Assembly (NCBI GenBank): GCA_020848015.1
Contig: JADLBA010000237.1
Span: forward strand, 1-21,889
Reading direction: 5' to 3'
Origin: Crocinitomicaceae bacterium
Lineage (GTDB): Bacteria > Bacteroidota > Bacteroidia > Flavobacteriales_D > Sanyastnellaceae
DNA length: 21,889 nt
How positions within the stretch are numbered: position 1 is the first letter of the stretch; every line of letters begins with the position of its first letter. A program made the position numbers and the translations under genes. Below are positions 1 to 9,172 of this stretch, one piece after another. The notes beneath the pieces were generated by a model. It had not been told where the DNA came from. It saw nothing but the letters and a program-made list of their open reading frames with translations, and made no database searches.

Positions 1-603
1 CTGTCAATGACGCTGGGAGAGGTCATGGAAAAACATAACAAAACACAGGTGAGAATAGCGGAGACAGAGAAATACCCACATGTAACTTTTTTCTTCAGTG
101 GCGGAAGGGAAAAAGAGTTTTCAGTAGAGCGACGCCTGTTGATTCCATCACCCAAAGTAGCGACCTATGATCTGCAGCCGGAAATGAGTGCAGGGATTGT
201 TGCAGATACGATCTGCGAAGACATGAAAAAAAACGCTCCTGATTTTATCTGCCTGAATTTTGCCAACGCCGACATGGTAGGGCATACGGGGGTATTCAGC
301 GCAATTGTGAAGGCGGTAGAATATGTGGATCAGTGTCTTATAAAAGTGGTGGAGGCAGGTCTGAAACAGGGATATTCGTTTGTTATCATTGCCGATCACG
401 GCAATGCTGACTATGCTGTAAACGAAGACGGATCACCAAACACAGCGCACACTACCAACCCCGTTCCGGTATGGCTGATTGATCGGGAATACACCACAAT
501 AAAAAGTGGAATACTTGCTGACGTTGCTCCTACGATTCTTGAATTGATGCATCTGCCTAAACCATCTGAAATGCAGGGCACCTCATTAATCGGAAGCAAA
601 TAA
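1..603 (+). CDS. gpmI: 2,3-bisphosphoglycerate-independent phosphoglycerate mutase, C-terminal part (5' end outside window)
   Basis: Interconverts 3- and 2-phosphoglycerate in glycolysis and gluconeogenesis, in the cytoplasm, using two Mn ions. The frame is open from base 1, so the ATG at 7 is internal. About 200 of the usual roughly 510 residues are present. Seen directly, counting from the ATG at 7: NADMVGH with Asp89 and His93, ADHGNAD with Asp130 and His131, and AHTTNPVP with His148. In known GpmI enzymes these correspond to the first-metal ligands (Asp, His, His) and the Asp-His pair of the second metal. The catalytic serine and N-terminal metal ligand lie upstream of the window. The gene ends at TAA 601-603, 17 bases before the convergent end of the next gene, with no convincing terminator between them. 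The family assignment is secure. Confidence 0.96.
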   Translation: MSMTLGEVMEKHNKTQVRIAETEKYPHVTFFFSGGREKEFSVERRLLIPSPKVATYDLQPEMSAGIVADTICEDMKKNAPDFICLNFANADMVGHTGVFSAIVKAVEYVDQCLIKVVEAGLKQGYSFVIIADHGNADYAVNEDGSPNTAHTTNPVPVWLIDREYTTIKSGILADVAPTILELMHLPKPSEMQGTSLIGSK

Positions 604-620
604 ATATTCTGAATCAGGTC

Positions 621-2471
621 TCAGCGGTTCAGATTGACGTATCCGTCAAAAGTCTTTCCATCCGATCTTTTGAATACATAAAAGTAAACACCTTCTTCGA
701 GGTCTTTTCCGTCCCATAAGCCATCGTAAGAAGAACTTTCATACACTAAGGTTCCCCAGCGATTGTAAATATACATTTCGCTACCGGGGAAATACTTCAA
801 ACCATCAATATCGAAAGTTTGATTTTCGTCGTCACCATTGGGCGTAAAGATGTTCGGAATAATCGTCTCACATACCTTTACATTCACAAGTACCTCTTTG
901 TTTAGTCCGCAACCGTCGGTGATATAAATGTTGTAAGAGCCGGGAATTTCAGTGCTTACACCTCCATTATTGTCTAATTGCAGCGATGAAGAGTCATACT
1001 CGTAACTATAGGGTAAAGCACCTCCCGATGCCAGTTGACCGGAGTTTTCACCCGTGCAAAGATCAAGGCTATCCGCGGCGATAAAAGGTTCCGGTTCAAC
1101 CACGATAAAATCAGCAGTCACCGTTTCGCCCCAGTGGTCGGCCACAGTAACCGAATAGCTGCCGGCAGAGCCTTGTGAGAAAGTTGCCGAAGAGCTTGAC
1201 TGGCCGGAGCTCCAAGTATAAGAATAATTTGGTGTTCCGCCTGATGGTATAGCGGAAACCTGCTCTGTTGAACCAGCGCAGACATAGATATCTTCTATCT
1301 CAAGTTCCATTGCTATGTAGTCAGCAATGAATAAAGTAGTGCTTGCCGTATCCTGTTCACCGCAGGAATTAATGTAGTAGTATTCGACTGTGATCGCCTC
1401 AGTTCCTTCGGTAATACCATCGCCAAAAGCCTCCACCGGTATATTGACTGAAAGTTGACCAGCCGGAATAACAACCTGAGCAGGTAAATCAGAATAGTCA
1501 ACACCCTCAGTGGCAGTTCCGGAAATAATCAGATCAATAACACTTTCAGTTGAAGCATCGGGGCGGGAAATAGTAAAATACCCATCAATGAAATTTTCGA
1601 GCAGGGTATCGTCGGGTAAAGATGATAAAATAATATTAGGAGTTCCCTCGATAGCAACGGCGTTAGAGGAAAAAGATCCCGCCTCGAGGAATACGCTCGA
1701 ATCCCAGTAAATATCAGAGGCATCGGCAATCACAATTTTTATGTGATAGGTCTCGCCGCATTGTACCGGTGCCTTTGCGGTGAGAACTTTAGTAAATCCG
1801 TCAAACTGCACATAATAATTGGAATTGCTATAAGGAGCGGTACCACCATCCCCATTGTAAACATAGTACTGGCAGTTCATACAGGGACCATTAATACCAT
1901 CGTTTCCATTATTAACAGTATTGATGGATACTTCTTGGTTGCTGGGCAGCATGGCTACATTGACGGCAGAATTAGTAAAAGGGCCGTTGATTCCTGGGCC
2001 ACTGAGAAAAAAACCGAAAATATCATTTATCCACCCAACGTATTCGGGGTATTCTTCGGAGGCAAAAACATATCGAAAACTAATTGAGTCGCCTGTTGCG
2101 ATAAAATCGAACTCAAGTATTGCAGCATCATTGTGCGTCGAAAACGGGTCAATGATGTCCAAATCCGGGTCTGTGGCTCCCCAATACCCACCGCCTATTG
2201 CATAACCACCATCATCATTAGGACCAAGCCCCACTGCTATGTCTCCGGTAGAAAGCACAAGCCCTGAACCAAGGCCAATATTGCAGTTTTGTCCATTGAA
2301 AGATCCTATTTGCTCCATCCCCCCCGAATAGCTGACATTACTTGCTACAATACCGTTTCCCAGCAACTGGTTAACAAATTGCTGAGGAGTCTGTAGCTGT
2401 ACCGTTAATTGAGAAAATGTACCACAGGATAATGCGGTCACAAAAAAACTTGAAAAGAGAATTTTTTTCAT
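621..2471 (-). CDS. Secreted choice-of-anchor L domain protein with T9SS type B sorting domain (array member 1, shortest)
   Basis: A 616-residue exported protein. Order seen: signal peptide (MKKILFSSFF start, residues 1-20); choice-of-anchor L domain about 38-270 with FASEEYPEY and FGFFLSGPGINGPF; Calx-beta-like segment about 295-383 (DGITEGTEAI); two Ig/PKD-like repeats about 388-535; C-terminal T9SS type B (CHU_C) domain 536-616 with NIFTPNGDDENQ and IYNRWG. I chose the ATG at 2471 because it begins the signal peptide; the in-frame TTG at 2543 and ATG at 2486 only add a polar leader. Odd points: one Cys of the first CxxC of the anchor L domain is lost (FNGQNC), and the first repeat has DHWG where relatives have DxCG, so it lacks a disulfide partner. 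The C-terminal domain matches array member 4, not its neighbour. Sec then T9SS export is established for this domain; the binding partner is unknown. Confidence 0.9.
   Translation of the reverse strand: MKKILFSSFFVTALSCGTFSQLTVQLQTPQQFVNQLLGNGIVASNVSYSGGMEQIGSFNGQNCNIGLGSGLVLSTGDIAVGLGPNDDGGYAIGGGYWGATDPDLDIIDPFSTHNDAAILEFDFIATGDSISFRYVFASEEYPEYVGWINDIFGFFLSGPGINGPFTNSAVNVAMLPSNQEVSINTVNNGNDGINGPCMNCQYYVYNGDGGTAPYSNSNYYVQFDGFTKVLTAKAPVQCGETYHIKIVIADASDIYWDSSVFLEAGSFSSNAVAIEGTPNIILSSLPDDTLLENFIDGYFTISRPDASTESVIDLIISGTATEGVDYSDLPAQVVIPAGQLSVNIPVEAFGDGITEGTEAITVEYYYINSCGEQDTASTTLFIADYIAMELEIEDIYVCAGSTEQVSAIPSGGTPNYSYTWSSGQSSSSATFSQGSAGSYSVTVADHWGETVTADFIVVEPEPFIAADSLDLCTGENSGQLASGGALPYSYEYDSSSLQLDNNGGVSTEIPGSYNIYITDGCGLNKEVLVNVKVCETIIPNIFTPNGDDENQTFDIDGLKYFPGSEMYIYNRWGTLVYESSSYDGLWDGKDLEEGVYFYVFKRSDGKTFDGYVNLNR
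867..1310 (-). repeat. Two tandem Ig/PKD-like repeats in array member 1
   Basis: Encodes residues about 388-535, two divergent units of about 74 residues. Each carries the GGxxxYSYxW or GGxxPYSYEY core seen in all four paralogues. The first unit has lost the second of the two conserved cysteines (DHWG in place of DxCG); the second keeps both (LCTG and DGCG). Confidence 0.6.
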
Positions 2472-2494
2472 ATCGGTTGGGATCATGTACCAAT

Positions 2495-2527
2495 CTAAAG
2501 TATAATAAATGATTGCGGGATGATCAA
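2495..2527 (-). promoter_or_regulatory. Candidate Bacteroidota-type promoter of array member 1
   Basis: On the minus strand TTG (2525-2527) is followed after 22 bases by TACTTTAG (2495-2502), which has one mismatch to the Bacteroidota -7 consensus TAnnTTTG. It ends 23 bases before the ATG at 2471. The spacing fits the known range, but the motif is short and AT-rich sequence gives chance matches. Confidence 0.35.
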
Positions 2528-2618
2528 AAAAGTTGCCCCACAATATTTTGATAGAAAAGCACGGGGGATGCCGGAAATTAATAAAAGCTGTGCATTCTTT
2601 GACAAAGGGAAAAGTGGT

Positions 2619-5600
2619 TCAGCGGATAATCAAAACAAAACCTCGTTTTTCAATCACATTACCGCGAATCCCTACTGCTACAACCTGATAATTATAGATG
2701 CCATCCGGTACAAAATAATCCCCACCTCGCTGAGAGCCATTCCAAGGAACATCAATATCGTCGGTATGAAAAACCATGTCGCCCCAACGATTGAAAATAG
2801 ACATTTTGAAACTTCTCAGATCATGGCCTTTAGCAAAGAATAAATCATTGATTCCATCTTCATTCGGAGTAAAAGAATTAGGAACAAAAATATCGGCAAA
2901 AGGATAAAAAGTTTCCGTGTGTTTCTGGACACACCCCAAGGGGCCGATAGCCGTGAGGGTAACAACGATAGCGTCATTAGTACTAAAGTCATGGGCAACA
3001 TCGGTGGTGTATTCTACTGAGCCATCATTAAAATTCCATATATAACTGACTCCATTGTAGGTATGGTTGGTCAACTCAATTCCAGTTTCTCCGATATATT
3101 CTACTGTAAATCCCGGCTCTACCTGTTCTACTCCAACGGTTACAGTTTCTGATGCAGAATTTCCACAAACATCCGATGCTGAATAGGTATAAACCGTTGA
3201 CTCTCCAGGGGCTGGATGAATATTGCTATATGTGGAGTTGACCGGGAGCCAGAGATGCTGAAGGGTGCCTACGCCGCCAACAGCAGTACCATTCAGTTCA
3301 ACATATTCTCCAAGACAAATCGAAGTATCTGGTGTCAACTGTATCTGGATAGGAACCGGGGGAACTACCACTTCTACATTATCACTCGCAGAATTACCAC
3401 ATTGATCGGTAACAGTAAATGTCAGATCGGCATCCACCATAGTCTGATACACTGCCGAGATTCCGTTAGAAAGAATTGTATTTCCATCGGTCCACGAATA
3501 GGTATAAGTACCCACACCTCCCTGTGCCTGTCCCGAAAAATTAGTACTATCTAAGCATCCCACCTCCACATCTGCCCCTGCATCAGCCATCACCTGAACC
3601 GGCGGAACATTGATCTGTATAATATCCTGACCAACATTGCCGCATTCATCCACCACGGACAAAATGACGCTGGCATCTTCACCGGTCTGTACATTGTAAA
3701 GAGGTTGAGAAGAGGCCACGAGACCATTAATACTCCACGTGTATGAGTAGTTGCCGATACCTCCGCTGACCGCCCCGTCGAGGTTGGTCTGATCTAAGCA
3801 AGTAACATTTATATCCGGCCCCAAGTCTATGGTTATCACCTCAGAAGGAACCTGCACATTCACCATATCATTTCCCTGGTTTCCACATTCGTCAGTAACC
3901 GTGAGGGCAATAGCAGTATTTCCGGCAGAATTACCAATATAGGAGTAATTTGACCCGTTTCCCGCAACGGTGCCCTGTAAAAGCCAGAGGTAAGAATAAC
4001 TACCGACCCCACCTGAAACCTGCGGAAGTATGTCAGCCTGGCTCTGGCAACTCACAATAATATCCTGACCAAGATCAACTATTACCGGCACCGGAGGAAC
4101 GGAAATATTCACTGCATCCTGCCCGGTATTTCCACATTGATCAGTGGCTGATAATGTAAGAGATTGATTACTGTTTGCCGCGTAATTCAACTGGCTGGAA
4201 GTACCTAGCACTTGTCCCTGGTTTGTCCAGGAGTAGGTATAAGTTCCGACACCACCCGTAACCAGTGAAGATAATAATGTATCGTTCAGGCAGGTCAATA
4301 TGAGGTCGGGGCCGATGTCAACAATTACAGGAACAGGCGGCACTGTATAGATCATTTCATCCAGCGACTGCACCCCGCACTCATCGGTAATTTCGAGTTG
4401 AATAGTTCCCTCGCCTAGCGGGTCATAGCTCAATTGTGTTCCAGTGGAAACAGGGGTGCCATTGTCAAGCCATTGATAGTTATATTGACCAAAGCCTCCG
4501 GAAACAATGGGAGAAAGATCAAGGCTGTCGAGACAGGTGATTGACTGGTCGGGACCGAGATCAACCACAAGCGGAGGATTAGTAATAAAACTCACATTGG
4601 CAACTCCATTGAATGGATCTACTCCACAGGTATCGAGTACCTGAAAGGGAATACTCACCGGTATGGAGGGCGATGTAAAATAAGAAGGAGACACAACATT
4701 ATTAGGCCAGTGAACACTGTAGTATCCTATTCCACCGGAAACCTGAGGAGTAATAACGGCAGTCTGACCACAGTTAATCATTACATCCTGCACAGTAACA
4801 TTGAGAGGAGGAAGGTCAGTGATTGTAATCGTATAACTGGCTGCGGTTATCATTTGCCCGCAATTAGTGGTACCACCTACACTAACAATAAGTGTTTCAT
4901 TCCCCTCCAGGATATTATCATCAATAGCAGTGATCGGAATAGTTGCCACCATTTGATTAGGAGCATAAGAAAGAGTAGTACTGACAGTCTGGTAATCAAC
5001 TCCATTTTGAGCAGTACCACTCAGCGTAACCGTATAAGTGGCTGCGGCGGTCTGGCTGCTGGGGCGGGTAAAATTAAGGTATGCGGTTTCACATCCTTCA
5101 TACACCATATCAGCACCGGGACTGAAGTTCACCGGGCCGGTATATGCCACCTGTATTTGGTTGCTGGCAAAACTTCCTGCTTCAAGGAATACCCATGAGT
5201 CATAGCCTGTATCTCCTGCATCAGCAATGGCGATTTTGATATGGTAAGTTTGGCCGCATTGTACCTGTGCTTTTGCAGTAAGCACTTTAGTAAAGCCATC
5301 GGCCTGAATACCCAAGATTCCGAAGACGTTGTTATTCACATAATACTGGCAGTATTCGCAAGGGCCTGTACCTGAAGATCCGTTATTGAGGTTATTGATC
5401 GTTACAGGAATAGCGGTGTTGGGTATAAGAGCAATATTTTTTGAATTATTCGAATAAGGGCCGCTAATACCGGGGCCACTGAGGAAGAATCCGAAGGCAT
5501 CATTAAAACTGCTGTTGGCATATTCGGGATACTCATCAGAGGCAAAAACAAACTTGAATTTTATGCTGTCACCGGTCGGAATAAAATCAAATTGCAGTAC

Positions 5601-5999
5601 TGCGGCATCATTCAACCCAAAGCCGCTGAGCATAAACAGGTCTGGATCGCTGGCTCCCCATCCTGAAGCCGGGGTCAATGAAAATGACGAACTGTTATTG
5701 GGCCCGGGTGCCCCGCTGACATTTCCGGAACCCATGACAAGACCACTCGCCAGATTCAAATTACATCCGGTACAAGTAAAGGATCCGATCTGATCATTGA
5801 CCGAAGCAAAAGTTATATTGGAAGCTGTGACTCCTTGCCCCAGAAGAATGTTCTGAACCCCATCAGGACCATTGACGGAATTATCAACTGTAAGCTGGGA
5901 AAAAGACAGACCCGTTACATACAACAGAAGATACATCAATCCTACTATCCTTAAAAACCGGATATAATACTCGGTATTTATTTCAAGTCTGATAGTCAT
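2619..5999 (-). CDS. Giant secreted choice-of-anchor L protein with seven Ig/PKD-like repeats, PKD and T9SS type B domain (array member 2)
   Basis: A 1126-residue predicted surface or secreted protein, the largest of the array. Order: hydrophobic signal segment about 20-34 (LMYLLLYVTG); choice-of-anchor L about 56-280 with FASDEYPEY and GFFLSGPGISGPY; Calx-beta-like about 298-395 with acidic DDNILEGNET; seven tandem repeats about 398-959; a PKD domain about 960-1032 (WNFNDG); T9SS type B domain 1033-1126 (NSFTPNEDGIND, IFNRWGD). Start: ATG at 5999; the TTG directly before it (6002) is in frame but not needed. Both CxxC motifs of the anchor L domain are present (CTGC, CEYC). Upstream lies 207 bases of AT-rich spacer, and 147 bases separate it from member 1, so separate transcription is possible. 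Adhesion is an inference from architecture. The family and export route are well supported. Confidence 0.92.
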   Translation of the reverse strand: MTIRLEINTEYYIRFLRIVGLMYLLLYVTGLSFSQLTVDNSVNGPDGVQNILLGQGVTASNITFASVNDQIGSFTCTGCNLNLASGLVMGSGNVSGAPGPNNSSSFSLTPASGWGASDPDLFMLSGFGLNDAAVLQFDFIPTGDSIKFKFVFASDEYPEYANSSFNDAFGFFLSGPGISGPYSNNSKNIALIPNTAIPVTINNLNNGSSGTGPCEYCQYYVNNNVFGILGIQADGFTKVLTAKAQVQCGQTYHIKIAIADAGDTGYDSWVFLEAGSFASNQIQVAYTGPVNFSPGADMVYEGCETAYLNFTRPSSQTAAATYTVTLSGTAQNGVDYQTVSTTLSYAPNQMVATIPITAIDDNILEGNETLIVSVGGTTNCGQMITAASYTITITDLPPLNVTVQDVMINCGQTAVITPQVSGGIGYYSVHWPNNVVSPSYFTSPSIPVSIPFQVLDTCGVDPFNGVANVSFITNPPLVVDLGPDQSITCLDSLDLSPIVSGGFGQYNYQWLDNGTPVSTGTQLSYDPLGEGTIQLEITDECGVQSLDEMIYTVPPVPVIVDIGPDLILTCLNDTLLSSLVTGGVGTYTYSWTNQGQVLGTSSQLNYAANSNQSLTLSATDQCGNTGQDAVNISVPPVPVIVDLGQDIIVSCQSQADILPQVSGGVGSYSYLWLLQGTVAGNGSNYSYIGNSAGNTAIALTVTDECGNQGNDMVNVQVPSEVITIDLGPDINVTCLDQTNLDGAVSGGIGNYSYTWSINGLVASSQPLYNVQTGEDASVILSVVDECGNVGQDIIQINVPPVQVMADAGADVEVGCLDSTNFSGQAQGGVGTYTYSWTDGNTILSNGISAVYQTMVDADLTFTVTDQCGNSASDNVEVVVPPVPIQIQLTPDTSICLGEYVELNGTAVGGVGTLQHLWLPVNSTYSNIHPAPGESTVYTYSASDVCGNSASETVTVGVEQVEPGFTVEYIGETGIELTNHTYNGVSYIWNFNDGSVEYTTDVAHDFSTNDAIVVTLTAIGPLGCVQKHTETFYPFADIFVPNSFTPNEDGINDLFFAKGHDLRSFKMSIFNRWGDMVFHTDDIDVPWNGSQRGGDYFVPDGIYNYQVVAVGIRGNVIEKRGFVLIIR
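3123..4808 (-). repeat. Seven tandem Ig/PKD-like repeats in array member 2
   Basis: Seven units of about 80 residues (about 240 bases each). Most follow one plan: a PPVPV-type linker, DxGxD, a first cysteine (often TCLD), then GGVGxYxYxW, then TDxCGN with a second cysteine. The two cysteines per unit predict one disulfide each, fitting a secreted protein. Linker DNA recurs as variants of an A-C-rich, G-rich motif (for example near 3353, 4084 and 4324). Units are diverged at the DNA level; I saw no near-identical copies. Confidence 0.85.
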
Positions 6000-6206
6000 C
6001 AAGGTTTACCTAACTTTCCTACTGCCTCTGCACACTTTCAGAACATCCTTTAGGAGAATCTTTTCGTGCTATTCAAAAAAAACAGTGAAGAATTATTTTT
6101 AACTGAAAATTAACTCTAATAACCTGCTAAGTTACAAAAAATTCAACATTTTTCTCACAAAAAACAACCATCATAGGAAGCCAGAGTTACTTGACATTCT
6201 GATAGA

Positions 6207-9062
6207 TTAACGCAAAATCTGGACGAATCCCTTTTTTTCGATCACATTTCCCAGATGATCTCTTGCAACGATCAGGTAATTATAGATACCATCCGGAACA
6301 AAATATCCGCTATCGCGATAAGATCCATTCCAAGGAACATTGAGGTTTTCTGAGTGAAATACAGTATCTCCCCACCGGTTGAAAATTGAAATTCGGAAAC
6401 TATCGATGTCATGCCCTTGGGCAAAAAAGAAGTCGTTTATTCCATCACCATTTGGGGTAAAAGTATTGGGCACATATATATCACCCGGCGGATAGAATGA
6501 TTTGGTGACCGAATCAGGGCATCCTCCGAATTCTCCCAACGCAACAAGTGTAACCGTAATAGGTCCTACGCTAAATGGGTGGTAAACAACCGGCCCATAA
6601 TCTGTTGAACCATCATTAAAGTGCCAAATATAGCTCTCTGCATAAGTACACTGCTCTGTCAACTCAATGCCCGTGTCGTTGATATACTCCACCGTAAACC
6701 CTGCCTCGACATCCGACACACCAATTGTCACACTTTCAGAATCTTCGTTCTGACAGACATCCATTGCAGAGAATGTGTAAACAGTCGTTTGAGAGGGTGT
6801 TACAGTGATTTGATTTTGTTCTGAGTCAAATGGAGACCATTGATATAACAGGGTTCCCTCACCACCGGAAACATCGGCAATGAGTTGTACCGATTCGCCA
6901 AGACATATAGAAGTATCCTGTGTCAAAATAATTTCAATTGGTTCCACCGGAATAATTATGTCAAGGTCATCACTCGACGTGTTGCCGCATTCATCCACCA
7001 CAGTGAGTGTTACAGTAATAGAATGGTATGTATGATAGGAGGTAGTTAGGCTATCTGAAATAATTTCTGTGCCATCAGACCATGAATATGAATAGCTTCC
7101 AACACCACCTTCAGCTTCGCCGGTCAGTGTGCTGGTATCGAGACAACCCGTCGTAACATCAGAGCCTGCATTTACAACAACAGGCACCGGCGGAACAAGC
7201 AATGCGATGACATCATTGCCTGCGTTGTTGCATTCGTCGGTTACTACCAGCGTAATATTGTATGAACCGATGCTACTTGCATCGAACACAAAAACGGTGT
7301 CATTTCCGACGGCGCTCCCGTTGTACATCCAAGTGTAACTGTAATTGCCGGTACCACTCCCTCCAGAAACTTCTGCCGAGAGGCTTGCCTGATCCTGACA
7401 GTTTACCGTTTGGTCGGGGCCTACGTTTACAAAAACAGGTATAGGTGGCATCGTAACGGTGAGTTGATCCTGTGATTGGGTTCCGCAGGCATCTGTAACT
7501 TCGAGCTGGACAAGGCCGGCAGAGGGGGCAAATTCCACTTCGACATCTTCGGAAATATAGGTTCCGTTATTTGTCCATTCATAAGAGTAAGGGGCATAAC
7601 CCCCACTTACCACCGAAGAAACAAATATTGAATCAAGACATTCGACAGACAGATCAGGCCCTATATCAACGAGCAAAGGGGAGTTCTGTGCAAATACCAC
7701 ATTTCCGACACCTTCAAAAGGAATCACTCCGCAGGTATCAGTAACGACAAAAGAGACACTGGTAGGTACAGAAGGTGAAAAGGAATAGGAATCCCCGACG
7801 GATCCATCTTCCCAGGTAATATGATAATATCCAATTCCCCCTGTTATTTGGGGAGTCAATACGGCAGTTTGTCCGCAGTTTATTGCTGCATCGGGGGTAG
7901 TCACTGAGAGCGACGGCAAGTCAGTAATTGTCACAGTATAAGTAGCAGCGGCAATCGGCTCCCCACAAGCCGTCATCCCTGAAAGGCTGACGATGACTGT
8001 TTCATTGCCTTCAAAAATATCGTCAGCAGTAGTAACGATAGGGATAGAAGCAACCGATTGATTAGCTCCAAAATTCAAGGTACTTCCAATTAAATTGTAA
8101 TCTACTCCGTTGGTGGCAGTTCCACTGATAGTTACAGCATAACTGGTCGCAGCAACTTCGGTAACTGGTCTTGTAAACGTGAGCATTGCCGGCTCACATC
8201 CTTCATAAACCATATCAACCCCAGGACTAAGATTCGGGGGAATATAACCAGCCGACATTTGTGCGTCTGTGCTTGTAAAACTCCCGTTTTTGAGAAAGAC
8301 ATAGGAATCATATATACCATCAAATCCATCAGCGATGGCAATTTTGAAATGATACGTTTGGCCACACTGAACATTTGCCTTCGCTTCTATTACCGTAGTG
8401 AATCCATCAGGCTGAATATAATAACTGCTTGAATTATAGGGAGACGTATATCCATCTCCATTGTTTACATAATACGAACCACTATTAAGGTTATTGATTG
8501 ATATAGGAGTAGAGCTACCGGGAATCAAGGCAATGTTTGCAGCCTGATTAGAAAAAGGGCCGGAAATACCCGGACCACTCAGAAAAAAACCAAACGAATC
8601 ATTAAACGAGGTATTCGCAAACTCGAGGTATTCTTCTGACGCAAAAACAAATTTAAAAGAGATTTGACTCCCAGAGGGGACAAAGTCAAACTGGAGAATG
8701 GCGGGATCATAGTTTGTAACAGCGCTTATAGCATCTATATCGGGGTCAGCGCTCATCGTATAATAATCGGTTCCGGTTAAAGAACCATCACTGTTGTTGG
8801 GGCCAGAAGCTGAGTTTGCATTGCCTGTACTCAGCATTAATCCACTCGAAATACCAAGATTACAATTGTTGCAATTAAAAGAAGCTACCTGGTTATTATT
8901 CCCGTAGAAAACCACATTCGTGGCAACTACTCCCGGCCCCAAAAGATAATTCTGAAGGCCATCAGGCCCGTTTACCGCATTGTTAACAACGAGCTGGCTC
9001 ATGGCCATCGTAGAAAAAAAAAGAACAATCGCCGGAATAGCTATAAGAATACTCCAACGCAT
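6207..9062 (-). CDS. Secreted choice-of-anchor L protein with five Ig/PKD-like repeats, PKD and T9SS type B domain (array member 3)
   Basis: A 951-residue protein closely resembling array member 2. Order from the ATG at 9062: signal peptide 1-22 (MRWSILIAIPAIVLFF then SMAMSQ-like end); choice-of-anchor L about 45-265 with FASEEYLEF and GFFLSGPGISGPF; Calx-beta-like about 283-380 (DDIFEGNETV); five repeats about 385-784; PKD about 785-857 (WHFNDG); T9SS type B domain 858-951 (NTFTPNGDGIND, IFNRWGD, FVPDGIYNY). The in-frame GTG at 9122 would add 20 polar residues before the signal peptide, so I reject it. The GPCxxC block present in the other three members is missing here; the chain runs directly from NNLNSG to YYVNNGDG. 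It is 207 bases upstream of member 2 and 110 bases downstream of member 4. Function beyond surface or secreted binding is not visible. Confidence 0.92.
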   Translation of the reverse strand: MRWSILIAIPAIVLFFSTMAMSQLVVNNAVNGPDGLQNYLLGPGVVATNVVFYGNNNQVASFNCNNCNLGISSGLMLSTGNANSASGPNNSDGSLTGTDYYTMSADPDIDAISAVTNYDPAILQFDFVPSGSQISFKFVFASEEYLEFANTSFNDSFGFFLSGPGISGPFSNQAANIALIPGSSTPISINNLNSGSYYVNNGDGYTSPYNSSSYYIQPDGFTTVIEAKANVQCGQTYHFKIAIADGFDGIYDSYVFLKNGSFTSTDAQMSAGYIPPNLSPGVDMVYEGCEPAMLTFTRPVTEVAATSYAVTISGTATNGVDYNLIGSTLNFGANQSVASIPIVTTADDIFEGNETVIVSLSGMTACGEPIAAATYTVTITDLPSLSVTTPDAAINCGQTAVLTPQITGGIGYYHITWEDGSVGDSYSFSPSVPTSVSFVVTDTCGVIPFEGVGNVVFAQNSPLLVDIGPDLSVECLDSIFVSSVVSGGYAPYSYEWTNNGTYISEDVEVEFAPSAGLVQLEVTDACGTQSQDQLTVTMPPIPVFVNVGPDQTVNCQDQASLSAEVSGGSGTGNYSYTWMYNGSAVGNDTVFVFDASSIGSYNITLVVTDECNNAGNDVIALLVPPVPVVVNAGSDVTTGCLDTSTLTGEAEGGVGSYSYSWSDGTEIISDSLTTSYHTYHSITVTLTVVDECGNTSSDDLDIIIPVEPIEIILTQDTSICLGESVQLIADVSGGEGTLLYQWSPFDSEQNQITVTPSQTTVYTFSAMDVCQNEDSESVTIGVSDVEAGFTVEYINDTGIELTEQCTYAESYIWHFNDGSTDYGPVVYHPFSVGPITVTLVALGEFGGCPDSVTKSFYPPGDIYVPNTFTPNGDGINDFFFAQGHDIDSFRISIFNRWGDTVFHSENLNVPWNGSYRDSGYFVPDGIYNYLIVARDHLGNVIEKKGFVQILR
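6711..7910 (-). repeat. Five tandem Ig/PKD-like repeats in array member 3
   Basis: Five units of about 80 residues on the same plan as array member 2, with paired cysteines and PPVPV or PPIPV linkers. They align to member 2 in order, with member 2 carrying two extra units. The second full unit has a small insertion (GGSGTGNYSYTW) and CNN in place of CGN. Confidence 0.82.
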
Positions 9063-9172
9063 ACACTGATCCGAACTAATATTTTGTTTTCCTTGCACTT
9101 TATAATCTCCACAAGAGTACACCTTGATACAAGGAACACATTCAGATGGGCATACGTTGCATTCTCTTTGAT

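Noticed and set aside
607..633. Inverted repeat between gpmI and array member 1 as a bidirectional terminator
   Set aside because: Only 6 bp of stem with a 14-base loop and no T run on either side.
3123..4808. Tandem repeats as a possible CRISPR array or satellite DNA
   Set aside because: The periodic units of about 240 bases are in frame, diverged, and encode Ig/PKD-like domains; there are no short identical repeats with unique spacers.
9063..9122. Upstream GTG start for array member 3 (and equivalent TTG or early starts for members 1, 2 and 4)
   Set aside because: Each only adds a polar leader ahead of an otherwise normal signal peptide; an ATG begins the signal peptide in every case.
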